Source of the DNA: Adiantum capillus-veneris
Taxonomy: Eukaryota > Streptophyta > Polypodiopsida > Polypodiales > Pteridaceae
Direction of reading: 5' to 3'
Length of the DNA: 64,000 nucleotides
NCBI GenBank assembly: GCA_014529385.2
Contig: CM043948.1
Location: forward strand, 21,511,951 to 21,575,950
Position numbers and translations under genes: made by a program. Positions 1-11,645 of the stretch are shown in pieces. Under the pieces are notes generated by a model that saw only the letters and a program-made list of their open reading frames with translations, was not told the DNA's origin and did not search any database. Within the stretch, counting starts at the first letter, position 1. Every line of letters begins with the position of its first letter.

Positions 1-559
1 TATTTTTATTGTTGTTTTCTCCTTGTTAGCAGGATTCAAGGATATTTCGAATGAGTTGAATGTACTCAAACAGCTATTCGAGGTTGGTAGTTAGAGTTGA
101 TTCAGTTTAGAATCAGACTTCTGTGCACTAGAAGACAAGATAGAGCTTAAATGACATGATACTAGAAAAAATAATCAAAACTAGAATTATGAAAGACACT
201 GGAAATGATGAGTGGAACTAGGGTTTTGTTATTCAAATGATACAAGAGTACAACTAGAATTAGTACTAAATAAGTGTGTGACTTAATGAGAATATAGAGT
301 ACATCAGCCAATGGCTCAAGATACAAGTATTGGGATTTGAATTACAACTCAAAGTAAGCTGACAATAAGAGCCAAAGACTCAAAATGAAATAGTGGGTTC
401 TATTTATAGCCATTGTTAGTTATTGTGGTAATTGTCTCTAGACTACTACTTCTAGAAGCCTCTTGTGTAGTCACCCGCCAGCCGCCTCCTAAGGGCTATT
501 CCCACCTTTTATATTCCTCCTCCCCTTTCTTGAATCTTGGTATAAATACCAAAATTTCC
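1..559. other. No gene recognised
   Basis: AT-rich sequence with no open frame, RNA gene or repeat structure that I can support. Short frames here are chance openings. Confidence 0.5.
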
Positions 560-3420
560 AATAGAACTCTGTTTTTACTCATTATTTGTCCATATGACTT
601 TCTTCCTGTCAGGTGCCTTCTCTTTAGGAGGTCTATGAAGCACTGTGAAGGGTTCAAGAGCACTTAGATTCGTGTTGTCCGTCTCAATCAACCTGAATAT
701 GGTTGTCTCTAGCCACTCTTTCCATGCTATCTTCTTTTCCACTCCATAGGGTGTTAGTAGATTCCATGTCTTGGTATTGAGATCGTAGAAGGTGCATTTT
801 CCTCTTGTCATCCTGTGGCCCTGTCCATCTTTTGGTAGTATGATGTAGTGTACATCCTCCCCTGAGGAAATTACTAGTTGCATTTGATGCAAGCCGTAAA
901 TAAAATCTCACACATTTCTCTGAATTGGGGTTCTGAGCTTGCCTTATTAGCGAATTCTTTTTTTGGGATTTTGGAGGCTTCAACCCTTAATTGAAGAAGC
1001 TAGTTCTCTATCTTAATGACTTAATGAGCCTTCTGATTTGTACTTTCCATTGTCCTAGTAAGATCTGAAACGTTTGCTAGTCTGTAAGGAGCTCATTAAC
1101 CACCATCTTCGTTAGTGCCTCTTGCAATACTTGATTTTTATGCCATTCACTCCATGGAAGCTTCCTCATACCAGACCATGAGCCCATTTGTTATCTAAAT
1201 ATATCATTCTTCATCTGCTAGCTTAGTGTGAGGTGGATATAGTGCTAGAAAGGAGCAAGGTAACTTTGCTTTTTTAGTTGGAATGGCATGGAGAAGTGCT
1301 GGGGAGTCAGGTAAAAACTCCAAGATGTTCATGATCATCTAGTTCTTATGCTGTGTCATCTTTCTAGAAATCCCGAACCACATGAAATAGACATTTCAAA
1401 TGCACTTCTTGCTCGCTGAGATTTATCCTGGTCTTGGGTCCTCGACTGCTAGTCGCATGGTTTTCCAATAAGGTTTTGAACGTTAGATCTAGAATTCTCC
1501 TGGCACTTTGCATCTCTATTAGGATTTCTTTGATCTTTAGACAAATATCTTTCATACATTGATAGGGTTATCTGGTGCCTAATAATAGCTCCACCTATAG
1601 ACTTGAGGTCAGTAGTGGTTGAGTCCTTTATAGCTCGGTTTACTACTTTGTCATCATTGGTCAGTCACCATTTGAGAACTCTTTCCAATAGTTGGACACA
1701 GCTGGGATGTGGGGGTAATTGACACACTGTTTGATCATGGTAATTGGTAGATTTCCAATCCTAAATCATTCATCTATCTCACACATATAGCATCTAAAAC
1801 CTCTCTAGATCCAAATAAATTGAATCATCATCTTAGTACTTCTTGATCTAGAGGTGCTTCTACTTCCGTAGGATTTTGTTGAGTGTGAGTAGCTCCATGG
1901 AGCTATTATGGTGAGATTCATAGTCAAGCTCTAGTAGGATGGTCTTACACTTAACATCTTTGCACTGACTATGAATTTCTTGTTTCTCAGTTTGTTGTTG
2001 ATCAGGTGGATTTTCTTGTCGGTTGTCACAACAGGTGGTGGTTGATCCTCAGTAGGCCTAGCTGTAGCATGATTTGGAGGCTAAATCCTAGTGGGTGTTG
2101 ATCCACCTACAGCTGACCTTGTGTTATGTCCATCCTGATCATCATCATCATCATCATTCTTCCAGTTATGCCGGTCCTAGGTCTGATCATCCTCATCATC
2201 ATCATCCTTCTTGTAGTCATCATCCTGGTTCTTTTGATTCTCAAGGTCCTCTATCACTGCCTCATTTGCCTTAGTGTCGTGATGTACATACCAGCCTTCT
2301 CTTAGAGGTCTAACTAAATTGACTCTATGAAATTTTCTAGATCAATGAGGTTTAAGGTTAGATCTCCCTTCTTGTCCACTATTTGTACCAGAAATCGATA
2401 AATATATTTACCCACAATCATGTTCTTTATGATGTGATGTTTTCGGTATAGCTTATAGTAGTCTTGTCTTCTCGCTTCCAACAATGTTTGGAAGCAGTCA
2501 GCATCTCATTGAGCCTCTTCTTTCACCTCCTGCATGACTCTATTTTCCTCGTTGAATTTCTCTATCTTCTTTGGAGGCCATTTATTTCTCTTTTTTCTTG
2601 TTGTTGTTAGAGATGTAATGCTAACATTTATTGTGTCCATCCATAGTTCTCCTTCTTAAGCTTTTCCAATGCAGCATTGGTTTTTTGAAGCTCGCCTTTT
2701 AACTTATCTTCTTCTGAGCTGGAAATGGATGCCTACACTTCCATCATCTGGCCTATGGAGTTGACAGTTGTGTTCCATCGAGATTGTATTGCTGCAACAC
2801 ATCCTTGTGTGATGACATCTAGATTGGTCTGATATGTCTCATAAACAATCATTGGAAAGGAATAAGGTAATGCATACTAATTTGGTTTTTTGATTACTAA
2901 TCTCCGTTTAAGTGGTTGTTTTTGAAGTCGTTGAAGCCTATCCAGTTTCACAATGGGTAACTAGTTGGAATCAGGGGCTGAGTCGCTTCTCGATGTGTGA
3001 TGCCTCTCCCTCTCTAGTGTGGCACTGGTTTGTGCTTGTTCTATACTGGCAGTTTTTCACTCCGTCTACTTCCCTTGTTGCTACTGCTGCCGAGTGGCTT
3101 TGCTTCACGTTGTGTTAGCTAGCAGTTTTTCAGTGCTCCCTTGCATTTGTGTTCTGGTTTTGAAACCTTTCAGAAGGTCCATTGTCTTTCTCTTTTTACT
3201 TGATGACCCAGTCTCTGTTTGGGTTGATGGTCATTTTTCTCTAGTTTACACTTTCTCTTTCCATTTTCCTTTAGATTTCTTTGTTGTAGTGTCTATTTTT
3301 TCTCCAGTCTTGTTAGCCTCCTCAATGACAATTTTTTCAGATGATGTGATTGTGATTTGTAGTGTCCTCTCCTTTGTCACCTTATCCCATATTGAATGAA
3401 CATTTTCATGTACTGGAGCC
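560..3420 (-). pseudogene. Decayed open frame of unknown family, coiled-coil and acidic segments
   Basis: Read on the minus strand, this stretch keeps runs of coherent protein broken by stops and frame changes. Around 2850-2640 there is a heptad-like, charged segment (EEDKLKGELQKTNAALEKLK) typical of a coiled coil. Around 2560-2300 a Lys/Tyr-rich frame reads through DYYKLYRKHHIIKNMIVGKY and on, with one internal stop. Around 2240-2120 two short Asp runs are encoded by GAT repeats. The best open piece, about 892-575, is 105 codons with a non-ATG start. I do not recognise the family. A retroelement ORF or a captured host gene is possible. No promoter or intron can be assigned. Seen: coherent but broken minus-strand coding. 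Inferred: a single ancestral protein. Confidence 0.35.
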
Positions 3421-3749
3421 ATATCTACCCAATATAGAAATTGCCAGACGTATCAGGCTTTAAACAAATTTTTGGATTTAGCATTAGCAATTGCTGCACT
3501 ATGCTGGTATACAAGAACTGGCTTATTTTGATATTGGCTTCTGGTTCTAAACCTTAGCCAGTAACATGGAAAACAATGTTTTGAACAGATAAGCTAGGTT
3601 ATTCTCTAGACTGATGGTGTTAGCAAGGAATCTATATGTTGCAGTGTATTCCTGTGCTACTACTATAATGTCTTGAGCACCATCCTTCCTCTTCTTTCTA
3701 GCCTAATCATCTTCTTTCAAAAATATGTTGACCTCATCAACTATGGCTC
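3421..3749. other. No gene recognised
   Basis: Between the decayed minus-strand frame and the first LTR/leader-like block I see nothing that can be assigned. Confidence 0.4.
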
Positions 3750-4640
3750 GTGTGCATTTTGGTGCATGGCATGCTGATGTGGCACTTACGAGCTTTGTTC
3801 ACACGATTGCCTCAAATCATTTTTGAGGGCCTAGTTTTCAACGAGGGCAATGATGGCATCGTCGATACCCCTTGGGGTGCCTCACTTGAGATGTGGATCA
3901 CATGGAGTGGATCTCAAGGAAAAGCAAGGGCTCCCACAAGGGGTCCTGCATGTAGTGGATTGGTGATCAATCAAAAGGTGATAAATAGCATGGCTTCACA
4001 TGCAAGGCGAGCCAAAAATACCAAGTTCAACCAAATATAGAAGGCTATGTCCACACGCCTAAGGGGGGCAAATTTTTTGCATTTGGGGGCTCGTCTGGGA
4101 GAGAAGAGAGATCAATTGAGGAGCTCTTGGAGAGGAGTTTTGGAGCAACGAAGGTACCAACAACAAAGGGATTTTGATGTCGCTCTCGACAAGGGGAGTT
4201 GCACGGAGGCAAATCCATTGATGTCTAGGGTTAGTTTTGCACTCTTCATGTTTGTGTCGACGAAGTCGATGCTAGCAGGTTTTCATGGTGTTATAGAAGG
4301 TGTTTTTGTTGGAATTGAATAAAACCATATCATAACTTGTTTTCATATCTTTCCCCCTTTCCCCCTTCTTCTCTTTGCTCCGTTTCAATTATTTGGTGCC
4401 AATGTTTGAGATGTGTGTGCCTCCCGAGGCCTATATGTGTGTGAGAGAGAAAGAGAGAACGATGTGTCTTGTGGCACAGTTGTAAGTAGGCAAAATTTGG
4501 TGTGGTGTGCTGTCAGTTATGTGAGTTTTGAAGGTGAACTCTAGTGGATTGCAGTGTAGTGATTATCTTGGGCTATAGAGAGGCATATGTGTTGTGTTAT
4601 GGGTGTCTTCCCCTTTCCCGCTATCCATCTTTTGGTGCCC
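3750..4640 (+). repeat. LTR/leader-like block, copy A
   Basis: This block is closely repeated at 8280-9120. Shared landmarks are the segment around GGATCACATGGAGTGG (near 3895 and 8371), CATAAATAGCATGGCTTCACATG-type sequence, GTGTGAGAGAGAAAGA and the tail ending in CCCCTTTCCC. It behaves like the LTR plus untranslated leader of a retroelement family, and gag-like sequence follows directly. At 4084 lies a stretch matching a tRNA-Pro-type primer site. The exact LTR ends are not clear, so whether the block is LTR alone or LTR plus leader is open. Confidence 0.55.
4084..4100 (+). promoter_or_regulatory. Primer-binding-site-like sequence (tRNA-Pro type)
   Basis: TGGGGGCTCGTCTGGGA begins with TGG and differs by one base from the classical primer site complementary to the 3' end of tRNA-Pro. 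The equivalent position in copy B (about 8567) is degenerate. Placing it as the true primer site of this family is an inference. Confidence 0.4.
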
Positions 4641-5246
4641 CATGGAGGAGTACAATGAAGCTCCAATTTGAAATTGAAAGTGGTTTTTGAAGCTGACAGA
4701 TGGTTGGTGGATGGTCGAAGGATATTTGGTGGTCTGATTTGAAGATACCAGAGATGGTGGAGCTGAACTTTGGCCCCATATTTAAAGGCATTGAAGACTC
4801 AAAGATTGGTTGGCAGATTTTGAATTATGGATAGTATTGATGCATATGTTAACAGATGCGGAAAAGATGCAGACAACACCTCTATTGATGTTTGGATGTA
4901 CAAAGATATTATTTGATGATTTAAAACTTGATGATCAAGTTTTGTGGCAAGAGTTGCAGGATCATTATTAAAAGCGGTTTCAAAAGGTCATTACTCTGAC
5001 GGAGGCTAGTGCAAAGTTGAAGGCGGTACACCAAGATGTAAGTTAAAAGAATTCCTCTTTCTTTGAGCAGTTTGAAGCATGTTGGAAGAAGTTAGAGGTT
5101 TCTACTGGGGTGAAAGGCAACCAATACCTCAAGTTGTCAAAGCTGTTAAAATGCTTGCATCCAAATATCAAAGAAAAAGTGGAATACGATGCGGATAAGT
5201 ATGATGATATGGTCTATTTGGCTAAGATGAAGAGCATAAAGGTCAA
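4641..5246 (+). pseudogene. Decayed gag-like region
   Basis: The plus strand reads as a gag-like protein with several stops. Recognisable pieces are a Trp/Leu-rich helical segment near 4850-4970 (TPLLMFGCTKILFDDLKLDD) and, near 5060-5240, FFEQFEACWKKLEVSTGVKG followed by a helix ending KVEYDADKYDDMVYLAKMKS. It follows the LTR/leader-like block, as gag does in LTR retrotransposons. No zinc knuckle is visible. The assignment rests on position and helix composition, not on a diagnostic motif. Confidence 0.35.
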
Positions 5247-6065
5247 ATGAAATCTAGAGTTGGGCTTGCTAAATTCGTGGATTGTATGCCTATTGGAGTG
5301 ATAGCAGAGTGTTATATGGTTCAACCAAAGGTAGTGCCAGTTGTTCAAAGTGTAAAATATGTTGAGGTAAGGCCAATGGTCAATTATGCTCCTTGGAGGT
5401 TTCCAGTTTGTATTGTGCTAGTGGTGAACAAGCTTGTTAATGAGTATAAGACCCTTGTCAAAGGGATCCAATGTGCTAAAGAGGTAGCTGATGTCAAGTC
5501 TCAAGAGAAGCTTGAGGAGGTAAACCCTGTTCTTGTGAAAAATTTGTATGAAAAGGTAGAAGAGTCCGATCAAGTTGCAGATGCTGAGTTCTTGGAAGGG
5601 GATGGAAAAAATGTGAACAGCCTAGATGAAGGTCAAGCCTTTGTGGAGCAACAAGCGAATGAGGATGTAGATACAGAATTGGCATGTGGTGCTAATAGTG
5701 ATGAAGATACGATCTCGAGCTTCTGGGAGATAAGGGAGGAAGATAGAGCTTATGAGACCACATCCTATGGTGAGGAGATCAAATTAGATGATCATGTGCT
5801 GGTAAAGGTAAAGCTTCCTTATTACATGTCTAATTGTATGGTGATTGCAAATGTTCAAAAAGATCAAGCTGAATTGCCAAAGCAAATGAAAGAGGATACT
5901 CTGTCAAAGAAAACATGCAATGCTACGTTGGTAACCATGCTAATGGGGGTTTTGGTTGCAAGTGATGTTGTGGTGCAAATGGTTTGGAGCTATGCTATGT
6001 TGGTAACCATGTTGATGGGGGTTTGGAGCTATGCTACGTTGGTAACCATGCTAATTGTATGGTGA
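5247..6065 (+). pseudogene. Open frame, gag-side protein remnant (272 codons)
   Basis: This open frame follows the gag-like remnant and is acidic in the middle (residues about 85-175: many Glu/Asp, such as DAEFLEGDGKNVNSLDEGQ). It then runs into a 165-bp sequence that is duplicated just downstream. The final 40 residues are low-complexity repeats around ATLVTMLMGV and result from that duplication. No catalytic motif is seen. It may be the C-terminal part of gag or a linker before protease. It has no support as an independent gene, and the preceding gag frame is broken, so expression is unlikely. Confidence 0.35.
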
Positions 6066-6216
6066 TTGCAAATGTTCAAAAAGATCAAGCTGAATTGCCA
6101 AAGCAAATGAAAGAGGATACTCTGTCAAAGAGGGCATGCAATGCTACGTTGGTAACCATGCTGATGGGGGTTTTGGTTGCAAGTGATGTTGTGGTGCAAA
6201 TGGTTTGGAGCTATGC
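5831..6216 (+). repeat. Direct duplication of 165 bp (221-bp offset)
   Basis: Positions 5831-5995 and 6052-6216 are nearly identical. The spacer at 5996-6051 holds two further short copies of the GTTGGTAACCATG motif. It is a local tandem duplication inside the gag-side remnant, and the second copy continues past the stop of the main frame. Confidence 0.85.
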
Positions 6217-6669
6217 AGTAAAAGGAAAGGCTATACCTATGGATAGCCATGTTGGACCACCAAATTGACAAGAGGATGATGATGAATAAAAAACCAAAGG
6301 GTTGGGTAAACTTTTGCTGCTCAAGATATGTTGGATGTTGACCAAAGGGGGGAGCATCTGGAGGTGCCTATTGCTTGCACGGATGATGCTATTATAGATA
6401 CATGTTCTTTGGACTAGGTATGCTTTGATGATGTGGATGCCATGGATGAAGGTATACAAGTGTTTTTGGATAAAGCTTTGACTAGGATACAGGTGATGAG
6501 AGGGTTAGCCCCTCCAAAAGAGCAAATTCCATTGGTGGGTGTGCAGTGTGCTATGGATGTGCTAGAAGATGCCAGGGTGGAGGAGTGCTATTTGGAGGAG
6601 GTTTCTTGTGTGGGGAGCCTGACTTTACATGGTTGGGAGGGAGGGTCAGACTGAATCTTTGCATGTGTT
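6217..6669. pseudogene. Gag-side remnant, no motif
   Basis: This is a plus-strand continuation of the degenerate element with a short open piece at 6433-6654 (acidic, unrecognised). No domain can be named. Confidence 0.3.
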
Positions 6670-6933
6670 GATTTATAGGGTGAGGTTGTGGCTGAAGACA
6701 GTTGCAGAAAGCAGGTTGATGGTTCGGAGAAGCACTTTGGTAAGCTATTGCAGGTGAAGGGTGAAGACCAAATTGTCCTATTTGACCCAAGAGGTGTTGG
6801 TGATTTATAGGGTGAGGTTGTGGCTGAAGGCTGTTGGAGAAAGTGGGTTGTTGGTTGGGAGAAGCACTATGGTAAGCTATTGTAGGTGAAGGGTGCAAAC
6901 CAGATTGTCCTATTTGACCCAAGAGGTGTTGGT
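6670..6933 (+). repeat. Tandem duplication, 132-bp unit, two copies
   Basis: Units 6670-6801 and 6802-6933 align end to end with scattered substitutions. Shared landmarks are GATTTATAGGGTGAGGTTG at the start and TATTTGACCCAAGAGG near the end. Confidence 0.85.
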
Positions 6934-8279
6934 GGTGGTGCAGCAACAAGTGGTTGGCCATTTGATCTAGGAGGAAGACATGCTATGATGCAGGGGGTGG
7001 GGCAACCCGCTTCAGTTTTGGCATGTACAGGCAGGAGTAGGGTCTTGTACATATGGTCAAAATTTTTTTTATTTCTCATGGTGTTTTCTAGTTTTGCAAT
7101 TTTTTGAAGAATAAAGAAAATTTTTGGTTGAACATTGAGGGGGTTGGGCAATGATGGTGAAGCCAAAGTGTGTCAACCCTAGCAGAGGAAACAAGCTTAA
7201 CAAGTGTGTGGCAGAGTGCTAGACCAGATGGGAAGAGCCTGGGCAGGCAAGTGACAGAAGAGATGTATGCTTTATGAGGTTTTCTAGGCCATATGGGCTC
7301 TAGAAAGGGCCAGATGGAGTGACATGTGAAGGGTTTTAAAAGTGTTGGTTTTTGGCTTGGGAATGTAGAGACTAGGGTGATAAAGAGGTAGGTCTAGATG
7401 GCTCATCAAACAAAGCTACAGAGCCCAAGTTATTTGAGTTTGAAGGTACAATGTGTTGCAAATCTGAGATGGATAGGGCAGGTGATGACAAGTGGTCAGA
7501 GAGAGCTTTACATATGGATGTGAAGCGATCATTATGTGGAGCATGTCGGTTTCTTCAGATCGACAATATGAGTCTTGGATGCCGAGTTATGGAACTTTAA
7601 AGTTTTTTCGGGGGCCAGGTTTGTGCCAAGTTGGTTATCTCAATCGATGTGCCATCTGATGTATTTTGAAGCCTGACAAAGTTTGTAAAGGTAGTGTGCA
7701 TAATATGATGCTTACAAGAAGAGACGGCTTGCCCATCGGAGTTCGGGGTGTGACATTGTGGCATGTCCAAGTTGATACCCAAGGACGAGATTGGAATGCT
7801 CGATATATTTTTTCCTATTTTGGTGCATGTTGTTCAAAGTCTCGGCAAAACCCAGACACAATAGGATCCATATCGTTCGTAGAAAAAGAACTGGGCTTCT
7901 TGTGGCATTTTGCGGCTAAACCATCGGGCAAGTGAGCAGGAGGTTGCAAGGCAATGAAGCAGGAGGTGAGAAAACCAATTGTTTGGAGCTTATAGTGAAG
8001 TTTGGGCCGGGGAGTTTTGATGGACAAGCTCACAAGCTACTGCCACCTGGTATAGCTGGGAAAACCCACATGCAGGGGCAAGAGGAAATGGGCAGGGATA
8101 TACATGGTGGAGCATGCTCCATAGTGTGTATTGAGCAAGGGAGTATGAGCTCCCCATGTGTGTAGATATGACGCTTGTTCTTGTGAGCACTGCCAATGGT
8201 GGCGCGGGGTGTTTCCTGGTGGTTTTGTTGAAGTAGGCGGCGGCCGTGGCCATTGATGATGGAACTGGAGGTGCTCAGT
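6934..8279. other. No gene recognised
   Basis: Overlapping short frames occur on both strands, but none shows a domain or consistent coding across stops. It may be the interior of the same degenerate element. I can name no feature here. Confidence 0.4.
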
Positions 8280-9120
8280 GGTCGGGGTGCACTGTCGTGG
8301 CACCAACGGGCTTTGTTCACAAGATCATGCCAAATTGTTTACGAGGCCTAATTTCCTCATCTAAGAGGTGGATCACATGGAGTGGACCTCAAGGCAAAGC
8401 GGGGGATCCCACAAGGGGTCATGCATGCGGTTTATTGGTGATCGGGCAAAAGGCCATAAATAGCATGGCTTCACATGCAAGGCGCGCCAAAAATAGCAAG
8501 TTTGACAAAAAAAATAGAGGGCTATGCCCACACGACCTAAGCGGGCCAATTTTCTTTCATTTGGGAGCTTGTAGTGGAGAGAAGAGAGCTCAACTGAGGA
8601 GCTCAAAGGGGAGAATCTCCTGGAGAGGAGAGCTGGAGCCAATGAAGGTATCAACAATGGAGGTATTTTGATTTTTCTCTCAGCGAGGGGAGTCACATGG
8701 AGGAGAATCCATTTATTGCCAAAGTTTTCTTTGCGCTCCTCGTGCTTGTGCTGACGGAGTTGATGCTAGTAGGTTTTCAAGGTGTTGTAGAAGGTGTTTT
8801 TGTCGGGATTGAAGCAAACCATATCAGAATTTGTTGTCATTTCTTCCCCTTCTTCTCCTTGCTCTTTTCCAATCATCTGGTGTCAGTGTTTGAGATGTGT
8901 GTTCCTCCCTAAGACTACATGTGTGTGAGAGAGAAAGAAAGAACGGTGTGTGGTATAACACGGTTTTAAACATGCAAAACTTGGTGTGGCATGCTTTCAG
9001 TTGTGTGAGTTTTAATGGTGAACTCTAGTGGATTGGGGTGTAGTGATTATCTTGGGCTAAAGAGAGGCATATGTGTTGTGTGTCAGGTGTGTTCCCCTTT
9101 CCCCCTATCCAACGTGTTGT
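8280..9120 (+). repeat. LTR/leader-like block, copy B
   Basis: This is the second copy of the block at 3750-4640, with the same order of landmarks and moderate divergence. The primer-site-like sequence of copy A is degenerate here. Directly downstream comes a G-rich stretch (TTGTTGGGGGAGAATGATG, near 9116) and then reverse transcriptase, with no gag between. Either the gag of this copy was deleted or two insertions of one family lie next to each other. Confidence 0.55.
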
Positions 9121-9265
9121 TGTTGGGGGAGAATGATGTTCCTTCCTTTCCACTCATTTGTAATCCAAGCTTATCATAACTCTCTTCTCAAGATGAAATA
9201 GAAAAACTCTTTTTTTGTTACTCCATGTGTCATTTTCTCTCAAATGTTGTTAATGTTTTGAATGA

Positions 9266-9870
9266 AAATTCCTCAACGCCGCCCATGCTACTCTCAGTAG
9301 TATGCACATGTGTGTATATTACCATGGCTTGAATGCGGTTATTGCTAAGAACAAGTATCTATTGCCAAGGGTGGATGAGTTATTTGATAAGTTCACCCAT
9401 GCTCATATCTTTACAAAAATAGATTTGAGATCAGGGTATCATCAAGTATGGGTTAAGCTTGCAGATATACCCAAAACTAGATTTTGAACATGTTTTGGAC
9501 ACTGAGTTTTCGGTCATGTCCTTTGGCTTAATCAATGCATCTGCAACTTTCATGATGCTTATGAACAGTGTCTTGAAACCGTATTTGGGCAAGTTTGTTA
9601 TCTTTTTTCTCGATGACATTCTAGTAAATAGGGCCTTTGAGAGAGGAAGAGCACTTACAACACTTGAAGTAGGTGTTTGAACTGTTACTTGAGAAAATAA
9701 GCTATATGCCAAAGAATCCAAGTGTGATTGTCTCAAGGAGGAGACACTACTTAGGACATTTTGTTTGAGCTATTGGGCTACACATGGATCAATCCAAAGT
9801 GGATTCCATTTGGAGGTAGTATTCTCCTTCTCCCTAAAATCTTGCAGATCTTTATCAAAGGTTAGTTAAA
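9266..9870 (+). pseudogene. Ty3/gypsy reverse transcriptase remnant
   Basis: Two open pieces in different frames cover the fingers and palm. At 9302-9487 are YHGLNAVIAKNKYLLPRVDE and [13 protein letters not shown]. At about 9500-9640 are [15 protein letters not shown] and the catalytic box FFLDDILV. The order and wording match chromovirus-type Ty3/gypsy reverse transcriptases. A frame change lies near 9485, and more stops follow after 9650, although LKQVFELL-like and LGHFV-like pieces remain legible. The enzyme would have copied element RNA into DNA. This copy cannot make it. Confidence 0.8.
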
Positions 9871-10400
9871 AACTAGGCTCATATTGTTGTTTCCATGACA
9901 GACCAACTAAAATCCAAGGGGACAACTTTTCATTGGGGCAAAGCTCAACAACAAATTTTTGATGCTCTCAAGGACACATTAGCTACAACTCCTATTTTGG
10001 CTATTTTGGATCCTTTGAAATCATTTGTTTTAGAAACCGATGCTAGTAATCATGCTATTGGAGCACTCCTTGTGTAAGAAGGAAGGCCAATTGAATTTGA
10101 AAGCAAGAAGTTTGATTGAGCATAGCATAATTATTCTACTTACAAAAGAGAATTACATGTAATAGTGTCTGCTTTGAAGACATAGAAACATTACCTCTAT
10201 GAGCTCAACATGAGTTTGTGATTGACCATGAAAGCATAAAATGGTTTATGCAACAAATAGATTTGACGGGTCAAAACACTAGGTTTGTTGAGATTCTTTA
10301 GGATTATGATACCAAGCTCCAATATCATAAAGAACGATACAATGTGGTAGCTGATGCTCTTAGTTTTATGCCTAAGATCAACTCTCTTCTCTTTATAGAG
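9871..10400 (+). pseudogene. Ty3/gypsy RNase H remnant
   Basis: The open piece 9895-10077 reads FHWGKAQQQIFDALKDTLAT and then LETDASNHAIGALLV, the start of a retroelement RNase H with its first catalytic Asp in TDAS. Downstream the frame is broken, but pieces resembling the Glu and the Asp regions are still legible to about 10390. It follows the reverse transcriptase, as expected for pol. Confidence 0.7.
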
Positions 10401-10679
10401 TTTTGAAGTGAGTTTCTGCAATCTCTCAAGGGAAAATGTAAGCATAATAATGCATACTCCAAAGTCTGGAGCCATGTGAAAATGTGGGATTCTTCTCACT
10501 CCAATGTTGGTAGTGTGTCTTCAACCTTCACACTGAATTCTCTTCTTTCAAGTGATGAGTTGTAGAGATGAAAGAATTTTTCCATAGATGATGGGTACCT
10601 ACTCCACTAGGAGAGAGTTTATGTATTGATGTACGTGGAAATTTCACAACAAAGTTTTTATGAATGTCATGATAGTCCA

Positions 10680-11182
10680 AGTGTAGGGCACCCAGGAATA
10701 AGGAAAACTTATGCACTTGTACGCCAATAGTTTTACCGGTGAGGTTTACACAACTATGCTCAAGACTATGTCTTGCATTGCTAGAAATGTCAACTAAATA
10801 AAGTAGAGTTCCTGAAGGTAGGAGGTCACTTGCATCGATTGGAAATTCCCAATGGTAATTGGGAAAGCATCTTGATGGATTTCATTGTGTGTTTACCAAC
10901 TAGTATATGAGGTCATGACTTGCAATTTTATTCCAACCAAATCCACCTTTAAGGGTCTAGAGTTAGTAAGTTATTTGTGGACAATCTGTACAAGTTGTAT
11001 GGGTTGGCAACAAGTAACATTGAGAGTGATAATGATCCTAAGTTTAACAGTCATTTTTGGAGGGCCATGTTTTAACAATTGGATACACAACTCAACATAA
11101 GTACTACATATCATCTTCAAATGGATCGTCAGGCTGAATGAGTCAACCAAGTGATAGAGGATATGCTACAAGCATACGCTAG
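10680..11182 (+). pseudogene. Ty3/gypsy integrase remnant, zinc and core part
   Basis: The broken plus-strand frame keeps integrase landmarks in order: GHPGIRKTYALV near 10685, an HHCC-like region near 10740-10790, ILMDFIVCLPTS near 10870, SDNDPKFNSHFW near 11023 (second catalytic Asp), and TYHLQMDRQAE followed by VNQVIEDMLQAYAS near 11106-11180. The catalytic Glu region is recognisable despite a stop. The frame is then interrupted by the 463-bp MITE. Confidence 0.7.
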
Positions 11183-11645
11183 CATTAGGAAGAGGATGAG
11201 GTCTAGGAGGGCCTTTATTTTCCATGAGATTATGGAGGTGATTAACATTTGGACAAATAGATACATGCCATGTGTGCAAGAATAGTGGGTGTGTAAGAGA
11301 GGTGTAAGAGTGGTCAAAGGATGCACTTTTCCCCCCAAAAAAGGCGAGGAAAAATTTATGATTTTTGGCCTTCCATAACTCCTACATATGATTTCCAATT
11401 TGAGCGAAGATAATAGATCTAGAATCTACACACCGAGCTATTTCTATAGATATGTTACGTGATATACTTTTGCCCACTAGATTTTAAATTTTATTTTGGG
11501 GGGAAAATTTATACTCAAATAAACTAGTTGTTTTACCTGTTTGAATTCAAAAGTTGTCCTTTGATTTCTTTCTTAATACTAAAGGTTTGACTCCCTTAAA
11601 CTGCCAAATAAAGAGCCCCTCCTAGACTCCATTCTCTTCCTAATG
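11183..11645. mobile_element. MITE copy 1 inside integrase remnant
   Basis: The element starts CATTAGGAAGAGGATGAGG and ends with the near-perfect inverse (CTCTTCCTAATG), with about 40-bp terminal inverted repeats that include AGGGCCTTTATT and its partner AAATAAAGAGCCC. It has no coding capacity. A second copy lies at 13866-14322 and a start remnant at 41897. It splits the integrase between MLQAYAS and the continuing LPNGKKKSNWEDYLP sequence, which shows it is a real insertion. I cannot see a clean target-site duplication. Confidence 0.85.

Noticed and set aside
2912-3399. Hydrophobic plus-strand frames that look like membrane proteins
   Set aside because: They overlap each other in different frames and lie antisense to a decayed charged coding stretch. 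Their Phe/Leu/Ser-rich composition is what the complement of Lys/Glu-rich coding gives.
8037-8320. Overlapping 87-96 codon minus-strand frames rich in His and Pro
   Set aside because: Three overlapping frames are open at once with no domain and no support on the plus strand. This is chance opening in a GC-richer patch.
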